DNA from: Billgrantia desiderata | GTDB lineage: Bacteria > Pseudomonadota > Gammaproteobacteria > Pseudomonadales > Halomonadaceae | Assembly (NCBI GenBank): GCA_011742915.1 | Contig: JAAQTN010000019.1 | Span: forward strand, 20,427-84,426 | Reading direction: 5' to 3' | DNA: 64,000 nt | Part shown: positions 47,038 through 59,300 of the stretch, piece by piece | Numbering within the stretch: the first letter of the stretch is position 1 | How the letters are laid out: the number at the start of each line of letters is the position of its first letter | Made by a program: the position numbers and the translations under genes | The notes under the pieces: generated by a model | Database searches by the model: none | What the model saw: only the letters and a program-made list of their open reading frames with translations | Told to the model about the DNA's origin: nothing

Positions 47038-49137
47038 GAGGTCGTTGACCGGCTTGTTGAGCCCCTGCAGCATCGGCCCCACGCTGACCACCCGCGCACT
47101 GCGCTGCACCGCCTTGTAGGTGGTGTTGCCGGTGTTGAGGTCGGGGAACACGAACACCGTGGCACGGCCGGCTACCGGCGAGTCGGGCGCCTTCTGGCGG
47201 CCCACGCTCTCGATGGCGGCGGCGTCGTACTGCAGCGGCCCGTCGATCAGCAGGTCCGGTGCCTGCTCGCGGGCCAGTCGCGTGGCCTGGCGCACCTTGT
47301 CGACGTCGGCGCCACTGCCGGACTCCCCGGTCGAATAGCTGATCATGGCCACCCGCGGCTCGATGCCGAAGGCCTGGGCGGAGCGCGCGCTCTGGATGGC
47401 GATCTCGGCCAGCGCCTCGGCGTCGGGGTCCGGGTTCACCGCACAGTCGCCATAGACCACCACCTGCTCCGGCAGCAGCATGAAGAAGATCGACGACACC
47501 TGGCGATAGCCCGGGGCGGTCTTGATCAGCTGGAAGGCGGGGCGCACGGTGTTGGCGGTGGTGTGAATGGCGCCGGATACCAGGCCATCGACCTCGTCAA
47601 GCTGCAGCATCATGGTGCCCAGCACCACGTTGTCCTGCAGCTGATCCTCTGCGGTCAGCTCGTTCACCTTGCCGCGACGGCGCTCCACCATGGGCGCCAC
47701 GTAGCGGCTGCGAATGTGCTCGGGGTCGAGGATCTCGAGCCCTTCCGGCAGCTCGATGCCGCGATTGCGGGCGACCTCCTCGACCTCCTCGCGGCGGGCT
47801 AGCAGCACGCAGTTGGCGATGCCGCGGCGTTGACAGATGGCGGCGGCCTCCACGGTACGCGGCTCGCTGCCCTCGGGCAGGATGATGCGCCGGTTGGCGC
47901 GCTGTGCCAGCTTGACCAACTGATGGCGGAACGCCGAGGGCGACAGCCGACGGGTGAAGCCGCGGCTGAGGTGATCCTTGAGCCATTGCAGATCCAGATG
48001 GCCGGCGACGAAGCGGGTCACCTGCTCGGCGCGCTCCAGGTCGTCCATGGGGATGTCGTTGCCCATGCGGCCCAGGTTCTTGGCCGTGGTGAAACTGTCG
48101 GTGTCCACCGCCAGCACCGGCATGCCGGTCTTCAGCGCCGGACGACACATCTCGATCATGTTGTCGTTGGGCATGAAGCCGTTGGTCAGCAGCACCCCGG
48201 CCATGGGCACGCCGTTCATGGTGGCCAGCGCCGAGGCCAGCACGATGTCGTCGCGGTCGCCGGAGGTCACGATCAGGCTGCCGGGGCGAAATACGTGCAG
48301 GGCGTTGGCGGCGCTGCGGGCGCACAGGCTGGTGGAGAGCACGCGGCGGTTGGCGGCGTCGCCCTCATGCAGGAACCTGGCGTCGAGCGCCCGCGCCACG
48401 TCGACCACCCGCGGAGCGATCAGCGCCGGATTGTAGGGCACCACGCCGATCAGATGGAAACGGTCGGTAGCCAGCGCCGGCGAGTGGCGGCGCAGTTCGT
48501 TCAGAAAGGTGTCGTCGAGCACGACGCTGCTGGTGCCGGGAGCCAGCGTAGGCTCCTCGCCGCCGGGCAGGTTCTGCATGCGCATCAGGATGCAGCCCAG
48601 GGTGCGCGCCGAGCCCACGCCGCCGAAGGCGCTGGCGTGCATGTCGAGCTGTTCGGCCAGTGCCTCGGGGGCCGCGGCGTCGCCGCTGCCGATCAGGATG
48701 ATTCGGGCATTGAGCGCATGGGCCAACTGGGCGTTGAGCTGGGTGGCGTAGGTGCCATGGGCGGTGGGAACCACCCCTTCCACCACGATCAGGTCCGGCG
48801 CGGTGCCATCCTGCCCGCCCACGGCGTGATCGAAGAGTTCGATGACCTGCTCCATCAGCACGTCGAGACGATCCTGGCGCAGCAGGCGCTCCATGTCGGC
48901 CTGGGGGATGGGGGCCGGGGGGCGCATGCCAAGGGTGCTGCCCACCAGGGCGGTGGAGCGGTCGGGGCCGGGGCCGTTCAGCTCGTCCTGGCGGAACGGC
49001 TTGAGAAAGCCGGCCTTCAGACCGATGGTATCCAGCGCCTGCATCAGGCCCAGACAGGCGGAGGTCAGGCCGACCCCCACCCCGGTGGGCACCATCAGCA
49101 GCACCTTGGTGTGTGGTCGTACGTCGGGTGGCGTCAT
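46963..49137 (-). CDS. pta: Phosphate acetyltransferase Pta (long, three-domain form)
   Basis: The 724-residue protein has the domain order of the long E. coli-type Pta: an N-terminal P-loop-like regulatory domain (about 1-200, [20 protein letters not shown]), a DRTGG domain (about 220-330, including [16 protein letters not shown]) and the catalytic C-terminal domain (about 395-724). That domain shows [33 protein letters not shown] and [16 protein letters not shown]. It interconverts acetyl-CoA and acetyl phosphate. It overlaps the ackA stop by 4 bases, so the two are translated together. The frame continues upstream opposite ackA, which is not coding. Confidence 0.97.
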   Translation of the reverse strand: MTPPDVRPHTKVLLMVPTGVGVGLTSACLGLMQALDTIGLKAGFLKPFRQDELNGPGPDRSTALVGSTLGMRPPAPIPQADMERLLRQDRLDVLMEQVIELFDHAVGGQDGTAPDLIVVEGVVPTAHGTYATQLNAQLAHALNARIILIGSGDAAAPEALAEQLDMHASAFGGVGSARTLGCILMRMQNLPGGEEPTLAPGTSSVVLDDTFLNELRRHSPALATDRFHLIGVVPYNPALIAPRVVDVARALDARFLHEGDAANRRVLSTSLCARSAANALHVFRPGSLIVTSGDRDDIVLASALATMNGVPMAGVLLTNGFMPNDNMIEMCRPALKTGMPVLAVDTDSFTTAKNLGRMGNDIPMDDLERAEQVTRFVAGHLDLQWLKDHLSRGFTRRLSPSAFRHQLVKLAQRANRRIILPEGSEPRTVEAAAICQRRGIANCVLLARREEVEEVARNRGIELPEGLEILDPEHIRSRYVAPMVERRRGKVNELTAEDQLQDNVVLGTMMLQLDEVDGLVSGAIHTTANTVRPAFQLIKTAPGYRQVSSIFFMLLPEQVVVYGDCAVNPDPDAEALAEIAIQSARSAQAFGIEPRVAMISYSTGESGSGADVDKVRQATRLAREQAPDLLIDGPLQYDAAAIESVGRQKAPDSPVAGRATVFVFPDLNTGNTTYKAVQRSARVVSVGPMLQGLNKPVNDLSRGALVDDIVYTIALTAIQAAQRG

Positions 49138-50312
49138 GCCGCGGCCTCTTCCAGTCGCTGGCGGGTTTCGGTGGCGATCTGCCCCTCTTCGTCGGTGGGA
49201 ATGACCCACAGCTGGCGACCGCCGGCGTCGATGCGGCCCTCCTTGCCGCGGATCGTCTCGCTGTTGACGGTGCGGTTGAGCTGCAGGCCGAAGTGGGGCA
49301 GCAGGGCGGTCACCCGCTCGCGTACCAGCGAGGAGTTCTCGCCGATGCCGCCGGTGAAGGCCAGCCCGTCGAGACGGGGCAGGGCGCAGGAGAGCGCGGC
49401 CAGCGACTTGGCGATGCGGTAGCAGAACACCTCGATGGCAAGCGTCGCACCGGGGTGGCCGTCCGCCTCGGCGGCTTCCAGTTCGCGCATGTCGTTGGTC
49501 AAGCCCGACAGCCCCAGCAGGCCGCTCTCGCGGTTGAGCACCTCGTCGATGCGCTCCAGCGACCAGCCCAACTGGCGCGACAGGTGGGCGTGCAGGCCCG
49601 GGTCGACGTCGCCACTGCGGGTGCCCATCACCAGCCCTTCCAGGGGTGTCAGCCCCATGCTGGTGTCCAGGCTCTGGCCCTTCCACACCGCACAGGCGGA
49701 GCAGCCGTTGCCGAGGTGGGCGGTGAGCCAGCCGCCGCCCTCGAGGCCGCTCAGGGCATCGGCACGCCGGCTGACATAGGCATGACTGGTACCGTGGAAG
49801 CCATAACGTCGTATGCCATGCTCGCGGTAGAGCGACTCCGGCAGGGCGTAGCGATAGGCCCGCGGCGGCAGGCTCTGGTGAAAGGCGGTGTCGAACACGG
49901 CCACCTGGGGCAGGTCGGGAAACAGGCGCCGAGTTGCGGCAAGTCCCGTCAGATTGGCGGGATTGTGCAGCGGAGCCAGGGCGACGGTCTGCTCGATGGC
50001 GGCGACCACCTCGTCGTCGATCAGCGCGGCGCGGGTGAAGCGTTCGCCGCCGTGCACGATGCGATGCCCCACCGCCACCGGCAGGCGCCCCTCCAGCCGC
50101 TCGAGGATGGCTTCCAGCGCGCGGGCGTGGTCGGCGCCCGCCAGCGCCTGCTCGAACGACTCGCCGTGGCTGTCGGTTCCCTTCAGGCGGGCGTCGCCGT
50201 TACCCAGTCGCTCGGCCAGCCCCGACAGGCGTGGACGGGAAGGATCCTTAGGCACGAGGGCGTACTTGATCGAAGAGGAACCGCAGTTGATGACCAGAAC
50301 CGAAGTCTCCAT
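49134..50312 (-). CDS. ackA: Acetate kinase AckA
   Basis: The 392-residue protein converts acetyl phosphate and ADP to acetate and [19 protein letters not shown] at the N-terminus and [14 protein letters not shown] near residue 170 match the ASKHA acetate-kinase signatures, and [18 protein letters not shown] the C-terminal nucleotide site. The ATG follows GGGAGAACGG. It is the first gene of an ackA-pta pair, with the acetate pathway entirely encoded together. The intergenic space to the divergent exporter is 160 bases. Confidence 0.97.
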   Translation of the reverse strand: METSVLVINCGSSSIKYALVPKDPSRPRLSGLAERLGNGDARLKGTDSHGESFEQALAGADHARALEAILERLEGRLPVAVGHRIVHGGERFTRAALIDDEVVAAIEQTVALAPLHNPANLTGLAATRRLFPDLPQVAVFDTAFHQSLPPRAYRYALPESLYREHGIRRYGFHGTSHAYVSRRADALSGLEGGGWLTAHLGNGCSACAVWKGQSLDTSMGLTPLEGLVMGTRSGDVDPGLHAHLSRQLGWSLERIDEVLNRESGLLGLSGLTNDMRELEAAEADGHPGATLAIEVFCYRIAKSLAALSCALPRLDGLAFTGGIGENSSLVRERVTALLPHFGLQLNRTVNSETIRGKEGRIDAGGRQLWVIPTDEEGQIATETRQRLEEAAA

Positions 50313-50472
50313 CCGTTCTCCCGTTGGCAGGCTGTAGAGGCAGCATAGACGTAAGACTTTAGTCTATCATGCTTTGTTTCGCAGGCTTATTGTTACCTCA
50401 TCTTGAGGTGGACTGTTGGGTCCGGGCGAGAACGCTGGCATGCTGAGCGCTTCGTCCCGACCGGAACCCGTC

Positions 50473-51408
50473 ATGAGCACTGCGCTTTCCGACCGCACCG
50501 CTGATCTCCCGGGCCTGCTGCCCCGCCATCTCGCCATTGCCATCCTGGTCGCCGTCGCGACCCTGTTCGCCAGCAATCACGTAGCGGCACGCCTGGCTTT
50601 CGACGAGGGCACCGGCTTGTTGCTGGCCGTGCTGGTGCGCTCGGCAACGGCGCTCGCCGTGCTGGTGGTGCTGTTTCTCTGGCAGCGCAAGCGCATCTCC
50701 TTTCCGGCCGGTGCCGGGCGCTGGCAGCTGCTGGCCGGTCTGATGGTGGCCATCCAGAGCCTGTGTCTCTATGCGGCGGTGGCGCGCATCCCCGTGGTCG
50801 TGGCCTTGTTGCTGATGAACACCTTTCCCATCCAGTTGGCGCTGCTGACCTGGGCGCTGGGCGGGCCGCGGCCGACGCTGCGCGCGGCGCTGATCATGAC
50901 GGCGATTCTGGTCGGTCTGGTGGTAGTGCTCGATATTCCCGCCTGGCTGGCTGCGCCCGAGGCGCTTGGTCCGGAGTGGCTGCCGGGCATCGCCTTCGGC
51001 CTGGGCGCGGCAGCGGCCTTTTCCGTGGCGCTGTGGACCACCGAGCACCATCTGGGGGAGGTGGGCAGCACCCTGCGCAGCCTGCTGACCATGCTCACGG
51101 TGCTGGTATTGATGATCGTCGCCGGCGTACTGCAACTGGTGCCGGGCGGCATGGCGATGCCAGCAACTCCTGCGGGTTGGGGTGCGCTCGCTGCACTGGC
51201 GCTGCTCTACAGCGTGGCTTTTTCGGTGCTGTTCATCAGCGTGCCGCGGCTGGAGATGGCGCGCAATGCACCGGTGATGAACGTGGAGCCGGTCGCCTCG
51301 CTGCTGCTCGGCTATCTGGTGCTGGGGCAGATGCTGTCGGGCACTCAACTGGTCGGTGGGGCGATCGTGCTGGGCGGCATTGTCGTGCTCAGCCTGTCGC
51401 CGCGCTGA
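50473..51408 (+). CDS. EamA/DMT-family transporter
   Basis: The 311-residue protein has about ten membrane helices and two EamA repeats (about 15-150 and 165-305) typical of drug/metabolite exporters. The first contains NHVAARLAFDEGTG and VALLLMNTFPIQLALL, the second PVMNVEPVASLLLGYLVLGQ. Members export amino acids or small metabolites across the inner membrane. The ATG at 50473 was chosen over an earlier one because the membrane domain begins soon after it. It is divergent from ackA. The substrate is unknown. Confidence 0.9.
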   Translation: MSTALSDRTADLPGLLPRHLAIAILVAVATLFASNHVAARLAFDEGTGLLLAVLVRSATALAVLVVLFLWQRKRISFPAGAGRWQLLAGLMVAIQSLCLYAAVARIPVVVALLLMNTFPIQLALLTWALGGPRPTLRAALIMTAILVGLVVVLDIPAWLAAPEALGPEWLPGIAFGLGAAAAFSVALWTTEHHLGEVGSTLRSLLTMLTVLVLMIVAGVLQLVPGGMAMPATPAGWGALAALALLYSVAFSVLFISVPRLEMARNAPVMNVEPVASLLLGYLVLGQMLSGTQLVGGAIVLGGIVVLSLSPR

Positions 51409-51501
51409 AACGGCCGAAGCGATTCCGCTTGCGGAGATGTCGACTCTGTACCAGAATTGGAGTGTTATTAGGAAACAGTGTTTTTTAACGGGAGGCGCGA
51501 T

Positions 51502-52005
51502 ATGAAACTGCTAGCTACTACCTTTGCTGTGCTGACGGCCACCGCCTTTGCTTCTGCGGCCCATGCCCAGCAGTACCAGATGCCCATGTACCCCCAGGGC
51601 TATGTCGGAGCCGACGCCATGTTCTGGGACCTCAATCCCGATCGCGGCAGCTCGGCCAACTCCGTGGGCCTGAGGCTCAACGGTGGAATGAAGTTCAACG
51701 ACTATTTCGCCGCTGAGGCGCACCTTGGCACCGGTGGCTCCGATGGCCCGATCGAGCTGGATTACCTGGTGGGTGCCTACGCCAAGGGGATCCTGCCCCT
51801 GTCCCAGGAGTTTCGCCTCTACGGCCTGGCCGGTTTCACCGAGGTGGACTTCGACGTAGATCGCGAAAGCGGCTTCTCCTATGGCGCCGGTGCCGAGTTC
51901 GACGTGGCGCCCAACCTTGCCATCGGCGCCGACTACATGCGCTATCTGGACAAGTCGGACTACACCTTCGATGCCGCCAGCGTCGGGGTGCGTTTCCGCT
52001 TCTAA
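51502..52005 (+). CDS. Small outer-membrane beta-barrel protein
   Basis: The 167-residue precursor has a signal peptide (about 1-26, cleaved after AAHA) and about eight amphipathic strands ending in a terminal Phe (VGVRFRF), the usual signature of outer-membrane barrels. It resembles the OmpA/Ail-like beta-barrel proteins of 8 strands. The ATG at 51502 follows GGGAGGCGCGAT. It is a single gene with its own terminator-like hairpin. The role could be surface protection or structural. No enzyme activity is seen. Confidence 0.88.
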   Translation: MKLLATTFAVLTATAFASAAHAQQYQMPMYPQGYVGADAMFWDLNPDRGSSANSVGLRLNGGMKFNDYFAAEAHLGTGGSDGPIELDYLVGAYAKGILPLSQEFRLYGLAGFTEVDFDVDRESGFSYGAGAEFDVAPNLAIGADYMRYLDKSDYTFDAASVGVRFRF

Positions 52006-52032
52006 GCCGACACCTTAGGCAATCGCGATAGT

Positions 52033-52066
52033 GAAGCGCCCCCGACCTTGCGGCCGGGGGCGCTTC
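52033..52066. terminator. 12-bp hairpin between convergent genes
   Basis: GAAGCGCCCCCG (52033-52044) pairs exactly with 52055-52066 around a 10-base loop. It lies between the stops of the barrel protein and the convergent CARF-like gene. The 3' side has only a short GCG-rich tail, no T run. Confidence 0.65.
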
Positions 52067-52094
52067 GCGTCGTTCGTCAGGCTGGCCGCAGGGT

Positions 52095-53342
52095 TCAGCC
52101 GCCGGGCCACCTGCCATGCTCCTTCCACTTGGCCAGCAGTGCGGGCAGCTGTTTCAGCTCGGCGCTTTCCACGACCTCGACCCGTAAGCCCTGCCGACGC
52201 TGCAGTTCGGTAAGGTGCTGCTTGGTCCGGTCGAACTCGCCGCAGGCGAGCAGCACGCGGGTCGCCGAGAGCCCAGCGGAGTGATCGAGAATCTCGTGCA
52301 GCCGTTTCAGGCCCTGCTCGAGGCAAGCTTCTGCCCCAGGGCGGGCAATCAGCCATTCGACGAACAGGAGCTGGTTGCGTTCGACTGCCAGGCAGTCCGA
52401 CACCACGGGCTCGTGGTTGTGCTGAACGCTCAGGTCGAGGATGTGGGCCTCGCAGCAGGCGTGGGCCAACCCGGCCTCCTGCGTGCTGAGCCAGGTGTAT
52501 TCGGTGAGCCAGCCGCCGCCCAGGTAGAGGGCGCCATCCAGCGTATCGATGACGACACTGTGCGGGTCGTCGCTCGTCCATTGCAGCAGCCGGGCCTCGC
52601 TGAGGACGTTCAGTGCATCGGTGACGGGAAAGTGTGGGGTCGCCCGCAGCCGCTGACGCTCGCCCCCGGGCCGCAGCCGTGCCCCCGAACGCGGATCGGC
52701 TGTCATCACGCCATCTCTGCCATGCACCATGTCGTGCAGTTCACCGAGCAGTCCGGCCAGGCGGTCGGCATGATGGGCAAGATAATACGTAAGGGGCTTG
52801 CGGAGTTGGCAGGCGTCGCGCCAGGCGGCACCGTCGGAGAGTGCGCGTACCCGCTTGCGCCCGTTGGCCTGCAGGTAGCGGTCGACATCCAGCACCGGCT
52901 CGATGGCCATGGCCTCGGGCCGGCTGTCGGCGCTGTCACAGGCCATGCGGTAAAGCACTCCTGCGTGAGGGTCCACGTACAGCCAGTCGGCCGAGCACTG
53001 CTGCATGGCTTGCTGGAACAGCAGGGCGGTCATGGTGCCGCAGCCGCCCAGGTCCAGCGTCACCGAGAGGTTCGGCTCGTCGAATTGCTCCTGATAGAGA
53101 CTCTCGGCCAATTCGTGGGCATAAATGGCGCAGCGCATCGGGTCCTGGGTGGCCAGGCTGGGGCATACCTCCACCTCCGTTGCGCCGCACATTTCGTGAC
53201 GCAGCAGGATGGCCAGACGTTCGGCGGCCTGGGGGGATGTTTGGCACGGCACCAGCACGACCCGCTGTGGGCGCAGCTGCAGTATCGGGATCAGGCTCAC
53301 TTCGGGGCGCTCGGTCACTAGCGCGACGTGCAGGTGTGACAT
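52095..53342 (-). CDS. Card1/Can2-like (DUF1887) CARF-domain protein with degenerate nuclease site
   Basis: The 415-residue protein matches the layout of the CRISPR-associated nuclease Card1/Can2. The N-terminal half is CARF-like (about 1-150): a first strand VALVTERPEVSLIPIL, a PCQTSPQAAERLAILL helix and the ligand-loop motif TLDLGGCGTMTALL at 95-108. The C-terminal half contains YLGGGWLTEYTWL (273-285), corresponding to the GGWFEEYVY segment of Card1, then a PD-(D/E)XK-like core. There Asp316 and Glu329 remain, but the Lys two residues after the Glu is Leu331. Cutting activity is thus doubtful. The ATG at 53342 follows GGGAG. No CRISPR array or cas gene is nearby. Homology is judged by eye. 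Confidence 0.75.
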   Translation of the reverse strand: MSHLHVALVTERPEVSLIPILQLRPQRVVLVPCQTSPQAAERLAILLRHEMCGATEVEVCPSLATQDPMRCAIYAHELAESLYQEQFDEPNLSVTLDLGGCGTMTALLFQQAMQQCSADWLYVDPHAGVLYRMACDSADSRPEAMAIEPVLDVDRYLQANGRKRVRALSDGAAWRDACQLRKPLTYYLAHHADRLAGLLGELHDMVHGRDGVMTADPRSGARLRPGGERQRLRATPHFPVTDALNVLSEARLLQWTSDDPHSVVIDTLDGALYLGGGWLTEYTWLSTQEAGLAHACCEAHILDLSVQHNHEPVVSDCLAVERNQLLFVEWLIARPGAEACLEQGLKRLHEILDHSAGLSATRVLLACGEFDRTKQHLTELQRRQGLRVEVVESAELKQLPALLAKWKEHGRWPGG

Positions 53343-53420
53343 GGGCTCGCTCCCTCGCACTTCTCCTTGCAGATTCCTACAGGCTACATCCGAGCATTCC
53401 CCGATGTCGCCTATGGCGGC

Positions 53421-53452
53421 AAAAAAACACGCCGGCCACTTGGGCCGGCGTG
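53421..53452 (-). terminator. Rho-independent terminator of tenA-thiC
   Basis: On the minus strand a 10-bp stem (53443-53452 with 53428-53437) with a 5-base loop is followed by seven T residues (A7 on the plus strand at 53421-53427). It begins about 18 bases after the thiC stop and insulates the CARF-like gene from the thiamine operon. Confidence 0.92.
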
Positions 53453-53470
53453 GGCGGAACTGATGAGGAC

Positions 53471-55393
<1,923 letters not shown>

Positions 55394-56062
55394 TCAGAGG
55401 CTGCGGTCGAGCCCCATCTGCCAGAAATCGATCTCGAGCCGGGTGGCATCGCGGAACACCTCGACGAGCTCGTCGAAGCGTGCCGGGGCGACGTCGGCCA
55501 GGCGGGCGTCGAGCCATGCCAGTTCGGCGCGCATGGCGGCCTGGAACTCCTCGCCCTCGTACATGGCGATCCAGGCGTCATAGGGGTTGGCGTTACCGCG
55601 CAGGGTGTTCGGCTGGGCGCCCAGCCAGTTGGCGATCTCGCCGTAGCCCACCAGGCAGGGGGCCAGCGCCACGTGCAGGTCGAGCAGGTCGCCGCGGTTG
55701 CCGGTGTCGAGCACGTAGCGGGTGTAGGCCATGGTGGCCCGCGCCTCGGGCAGCGCGGCCAGCTGCGCCTCGGTGATGCCCCATTCGCGGCAGTAGCCCA
55801 CGTGCAGGCCGAGCTCCACGTCGACGATGGCCTTGAGCCCCTCATGGGCCTGGCGCAGGTCGGCCAGGGTGCGGCTCTTGTAGGCGGCCAGCGCGTAGGC
55901 GCGGGCGAAGTGGATCAGGAACAGGTAGTCCTGCTGCAGGTAGTGGCGAAAGGCGCCTTCGTCCAGGGTGCCGGTGCCCAGGCCGCGGACGAAGTCGTGC
56001 TCGACGTAGGCACGCCAGTCGTCGTGGCAGGCGCGGGTCAGGTCGGTGAAGCGATAGCCCAT
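55394..56062 (-). CDS. tenA: TenA, aminopyrimidine aminohydrolase (thiaminase II)
   Basis: The 222-residue helical protein salvages the pyrimidine of damaged thiamine. YCREWGITEAQLAAL and HVALAPCLVGYGEIA, the latter with the catalytic Cys, are family signatures. MYEGEEFQAAM provides the catalytic Glu. GGAGGCAAG precedes the ATG. It is the first gene of tenA-thiC. The upstream 200 bases hold a TPP riboswitch, so pyrimidine salvage and new synthesis are controlled together. Confidence 0.95.
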   Translation of the reverse strand: MGYRFTDLTRACHDDWRAYVEHDFVRGLGTGTLDEGAFRHYLQQDYLFLIHFARAYALAAYKSRTLADLRQAHEGLKAIVDVELGLHVGYCREWGITEAQLAALPEARATMAYTRYVLDTGNRGDLLDLHVALAPCLVGYGEIANWLGAQPNTLRGNANPYDAWIAMYEGEEFQAAMRAELAWLDARLADVAPARFDELVEVFRDATRLEIDFWQMGLDRSL

Positions 56063-56157
56063 CTTGCCTCCGGGTGTGAACGGATCCGGAGCGGGGGCGA
56101 AGGGGGAAGAGTGGGGCAGGGCTGAAGCAGGAGGAACTGGTGCCTGGCCACCGCTTG

Positions 56158-56270
56158 ATTCCTACGCCGGTACGAGCCGGATCAGGTTCAACGGGCCCCG
56201 CCGTGACGACGCGTCTGCAGCAGACATGTCGTATGGCGATCTCAGCCGGTTCCACCGGCACCCCGTCAAG
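56158..56270 (-). promoter_or_regulatory. TPP (THI-box) riboswitch upstream of tenA-thiC
   Basis: Reading the minus strand, GGGGTGCC near the 5' end, GGCTGAGA, then CCCGTTGAACCTGATC and a terminal CGTAGGAA occur in order. These are the conserved TPP-aptamer elements, with a variable stem of about 50 bases between GCTGAGA and CTGATC. It lies about 96 bases upstream of the tenA start. No clear terminator follows, so control of translation or by longer structure is possible. Confidence 0.95.
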
Positions 56271-56327
56271 CGTTGTGGCCAGTCTAGCAGGTCGGCGGCC
56301 GCTTTCCAGCCATGCGTGCCACTTGGT

Positions 56328-59300
56328 TCATTCCAACTGCACATCGAGCCGTTCGAACCAGGCCTCGCTCTCGGGCAGCGCCAGCTCGCTGGCGGGCTGC
56401 CCGCTGGCGTACCACGCGCGGGCGTTGCGCAGCTGCCAGCGACGCCTGCCCTCATCGATTTCGATGCCCAGCCGCAGCGGCCCGAAGCGGGCGAAGGCGC
56501 GACCGGCAAGCTGGGAGTCGCGCAGGGCGAGGTTGGCCAGCAGTTCCAGGCGCCCGCCGGCCTGCACGGCGAGGTTCTCCAGCCGTACGGTGTCGTCGTT
56601 CAGCATCACCCGCGCCTCGCCCTGCACCTCGCCGAGGGTGAGTCGCTCGCGCAGCCAGCGTCGTTCGCGGGCGGCATCGACGAGCAGGTTCACCAGCAGG
56701 CCGCTGTCGCGCATGGCCAGTTCGAGCCGGGCGTCGAGTTCGAGTGGCCGCTCCCAGCGCATGCGTCCCTCGGGCAGCTCGAGCCGCGCCCACCAGCCGT
56801 GGCTGAGGCTGCCGCCGGCGTCGGCCAGGCGCACGCCGTCGAGACTGAGCCGCGAGCCGGAGACGTCGAAGTCGAGGGTTTCCAGGTCGCCGTCGGCGAG
56901 CCGGGTCTCCAGGTGCAGAGCGCCCTCGAGGGTCTGCTCGTGCAGAGCGAGCCGGGCATCCGGCGCGTGCAGCGCCAGCCGGCCGCGGGCACGCGTGCCT
57001 TCGAGCTGCAGATGGGTGGCGAGGCGTGCCTGGCCGCCCAGCAGCTCGATGGCGCCGCCCTGGGGCAGGTAGTCGTTGAGCGCGGCCAGATCCGGCGCCA
57101 CCAGGTGAGGCAGATCGATGCGCGTACTCAGTTCGCGCAGCCCTTCGGGCAGATCGAAGTGGCGTGCCCGGCTGTGCAGGTCCAGCAGCCGGCCTTCGAT
57201 CAGCGCGCCACCGTCGGCCTGGCGGCGCAGGCCGAAGCGGGGCAGCGACAGGCTGAGTTCGGCGCCGGGGTCGCCGACCGTGACGATCAGCGAGCCGTCG
57301 CCGAAGGCCTCGTAGTGCAGGAAGCGGGCACCGAGCCGCTCGGAGTGAACGCGCAGCTGGCTGCCGGGCATGGCCTCGCCGTCGGCGAAGCGCAGGTCGG
57401 CGCTCAGGCGCCCGCCGCCCTGGATCGCCAGGCCGTGCTCGTTGGGCAGAAAGGCGTTGAGAAAGCCGAGCCGGTCGAGCAGGCCATCCAGCCGCAGCGT
57501 GCCGGAAAGTGGCCGGCGTGGCGCTTCGCTGGCGGGCCAGTCGAAGCCGCCCTGGAGCCTCGCCTGGCGAACCGCCAACTGGGTACGCAGGGGCTCGCCG
57601 CCGTTCGTCGCGGCGTTCAGGGTCAGGCGGCTGCCGGAGAGATCGAGGTGCTGGCGGGCGGGGTGAAGGTCGCGCAGCACGAGGCTCACGTCCAGCTCGC
57701 CGTCGAACGTTTCCTGCAGCAGGCGGCCACGAATGGCACCCCCCGTCAGGGTAGCCCGTCCCTGGGCACGCTCCCCGGTAATTACGAGCTCCCCATCGCT
57801 GGCGGCCTGGCCGGCGTGCAAGCGTAGCGGCGCCGCCTGGGGCAGGTAGGCGCCGAGCACGCTGACGTCGGGAATGCGCGCGCCGCGCCAGGCGATCTCG
57901 GCGGTGGTGGGGCGCGCCGTCCGAGGGCTCGCCGCGGCGCTGGCGGCAAGCGCGAGGCGTTCGGCCTGGAACAGCCGGCGACCGTCGCTGAGTCGGGTGA
58001 GGTCCACCTCGCCGAAGACGAGTTCGAGGCTGGCCTCGGGGTGGGGCTCGCCGGGGCCGAGCACGAAATGCGCGCGGCCGTCGCCGCGGGCGTGAAAGCC
58101 GAGCAGGCGTGCGCCCAACGCTTCGGAGTAAACGTCGAGCCGGCTGCCCGGCAGTGGCTGCCCATTGCGCACCTGGAGCGCACCATCGAGCCGGCCGCCA
58201 CCCTCCAGGGCGAGGCCGCGCCCATCGAACAGGCCGCTGAGAAAGGGGTCGAGCACACCGAGATTGGCGACGTGGCCGGACAGTTCCAGCTCCGCTTGCC
58301 ATGGCGTTTCGCGATCGCGCAGGGCGTCGTCATCCAATGCGCGCCAGGCCAGCGGCGAGTGAAAGCGGGCTACGGGCAGTTCGAGGGCGGTGATCAGTGG
58401 CTGCGCCTCGCCTGGGGCAGCCGCCTCGAGCTCGAATTGCGTGCCGGAAACGTCCACTGCGCCACCTTCGACGTCGAGTGCGACGATAGGCAGGTGCAGG
58501 CCCAGTCGGCCGCTCAGCGGCTGCTCCCCGAGGCGCACCGAGATGGCCTCGCCATTGAGATCGAAACCGCCGGTGAGGTGCTCGGCATCGTAGCTGAGTC
58601 CGCCTTGCAACCTGGCCGTGCCCCCTTCCAGCGTCAGCGGTACGGGAGGCGGCAGGTAACGCTGGAGGGCGGCGATGTCGAATGCCTCGGCGTTGCGCCA
58701 GTGCAGATCGGCACGCTGCAGCTCGTCCGGCGGAGCATACAGGCGCAGCGCGGGGGTCTCCAGCACCAGCCGGAACCCTTCACCACCGAGCAGGGGGCGA
58801 GCCGAGGCCGCGGGCGAGGGCTGCGGAGTCGCCTCGCCCATCTCGATGTCGTCGAGTTCAAGCGCCAGGCGTGCGCTCTGTGCCACCTCGACCTCGACCT
58901 CGACCTCGACGGCGCCGGAGCCGTCGATGCGGTAGAGCGCTCCTGCTTCCAGCCAGTGGCGCTCGTCGAGCCGCACGCTCAGGCGAGGGGAGTCCAGACG
59001 CAGACGGCTGCCCGGCAGCACCTCGCCGCGCTCGATGGCGATGTCGCCGGTGAGATCGCCGCGTCCGTCGATCTCGAGCCAGCCCAGCGCCGCAAGGTAG
59101 GGATTGAAGACGTCGTAGGCGTCGCTGCGTCCGGCCAGCGTGAGGGTGCCGGAGACGAAGCGTGTCGCCTCGCCGCCGGGGTGCTCGGCCAGCCTCAGCG
59201 GTGCCAGGCGCAGGTCGGCGTCGAGCGTTACGCCTTCCACCAGTGCGGTGTCGTCATGCAACACCGTGCCCTCGTCCAGCTGCAGCGAAACGCGCTCGGC

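Noticed and set aside
49138-49686. Upstream extension of the pta frame
   Set aside because: It is read opposite ackA, with no Pta similarity. The ATG at 49137 overlaps the ackA stop and gives the family N-terminus.
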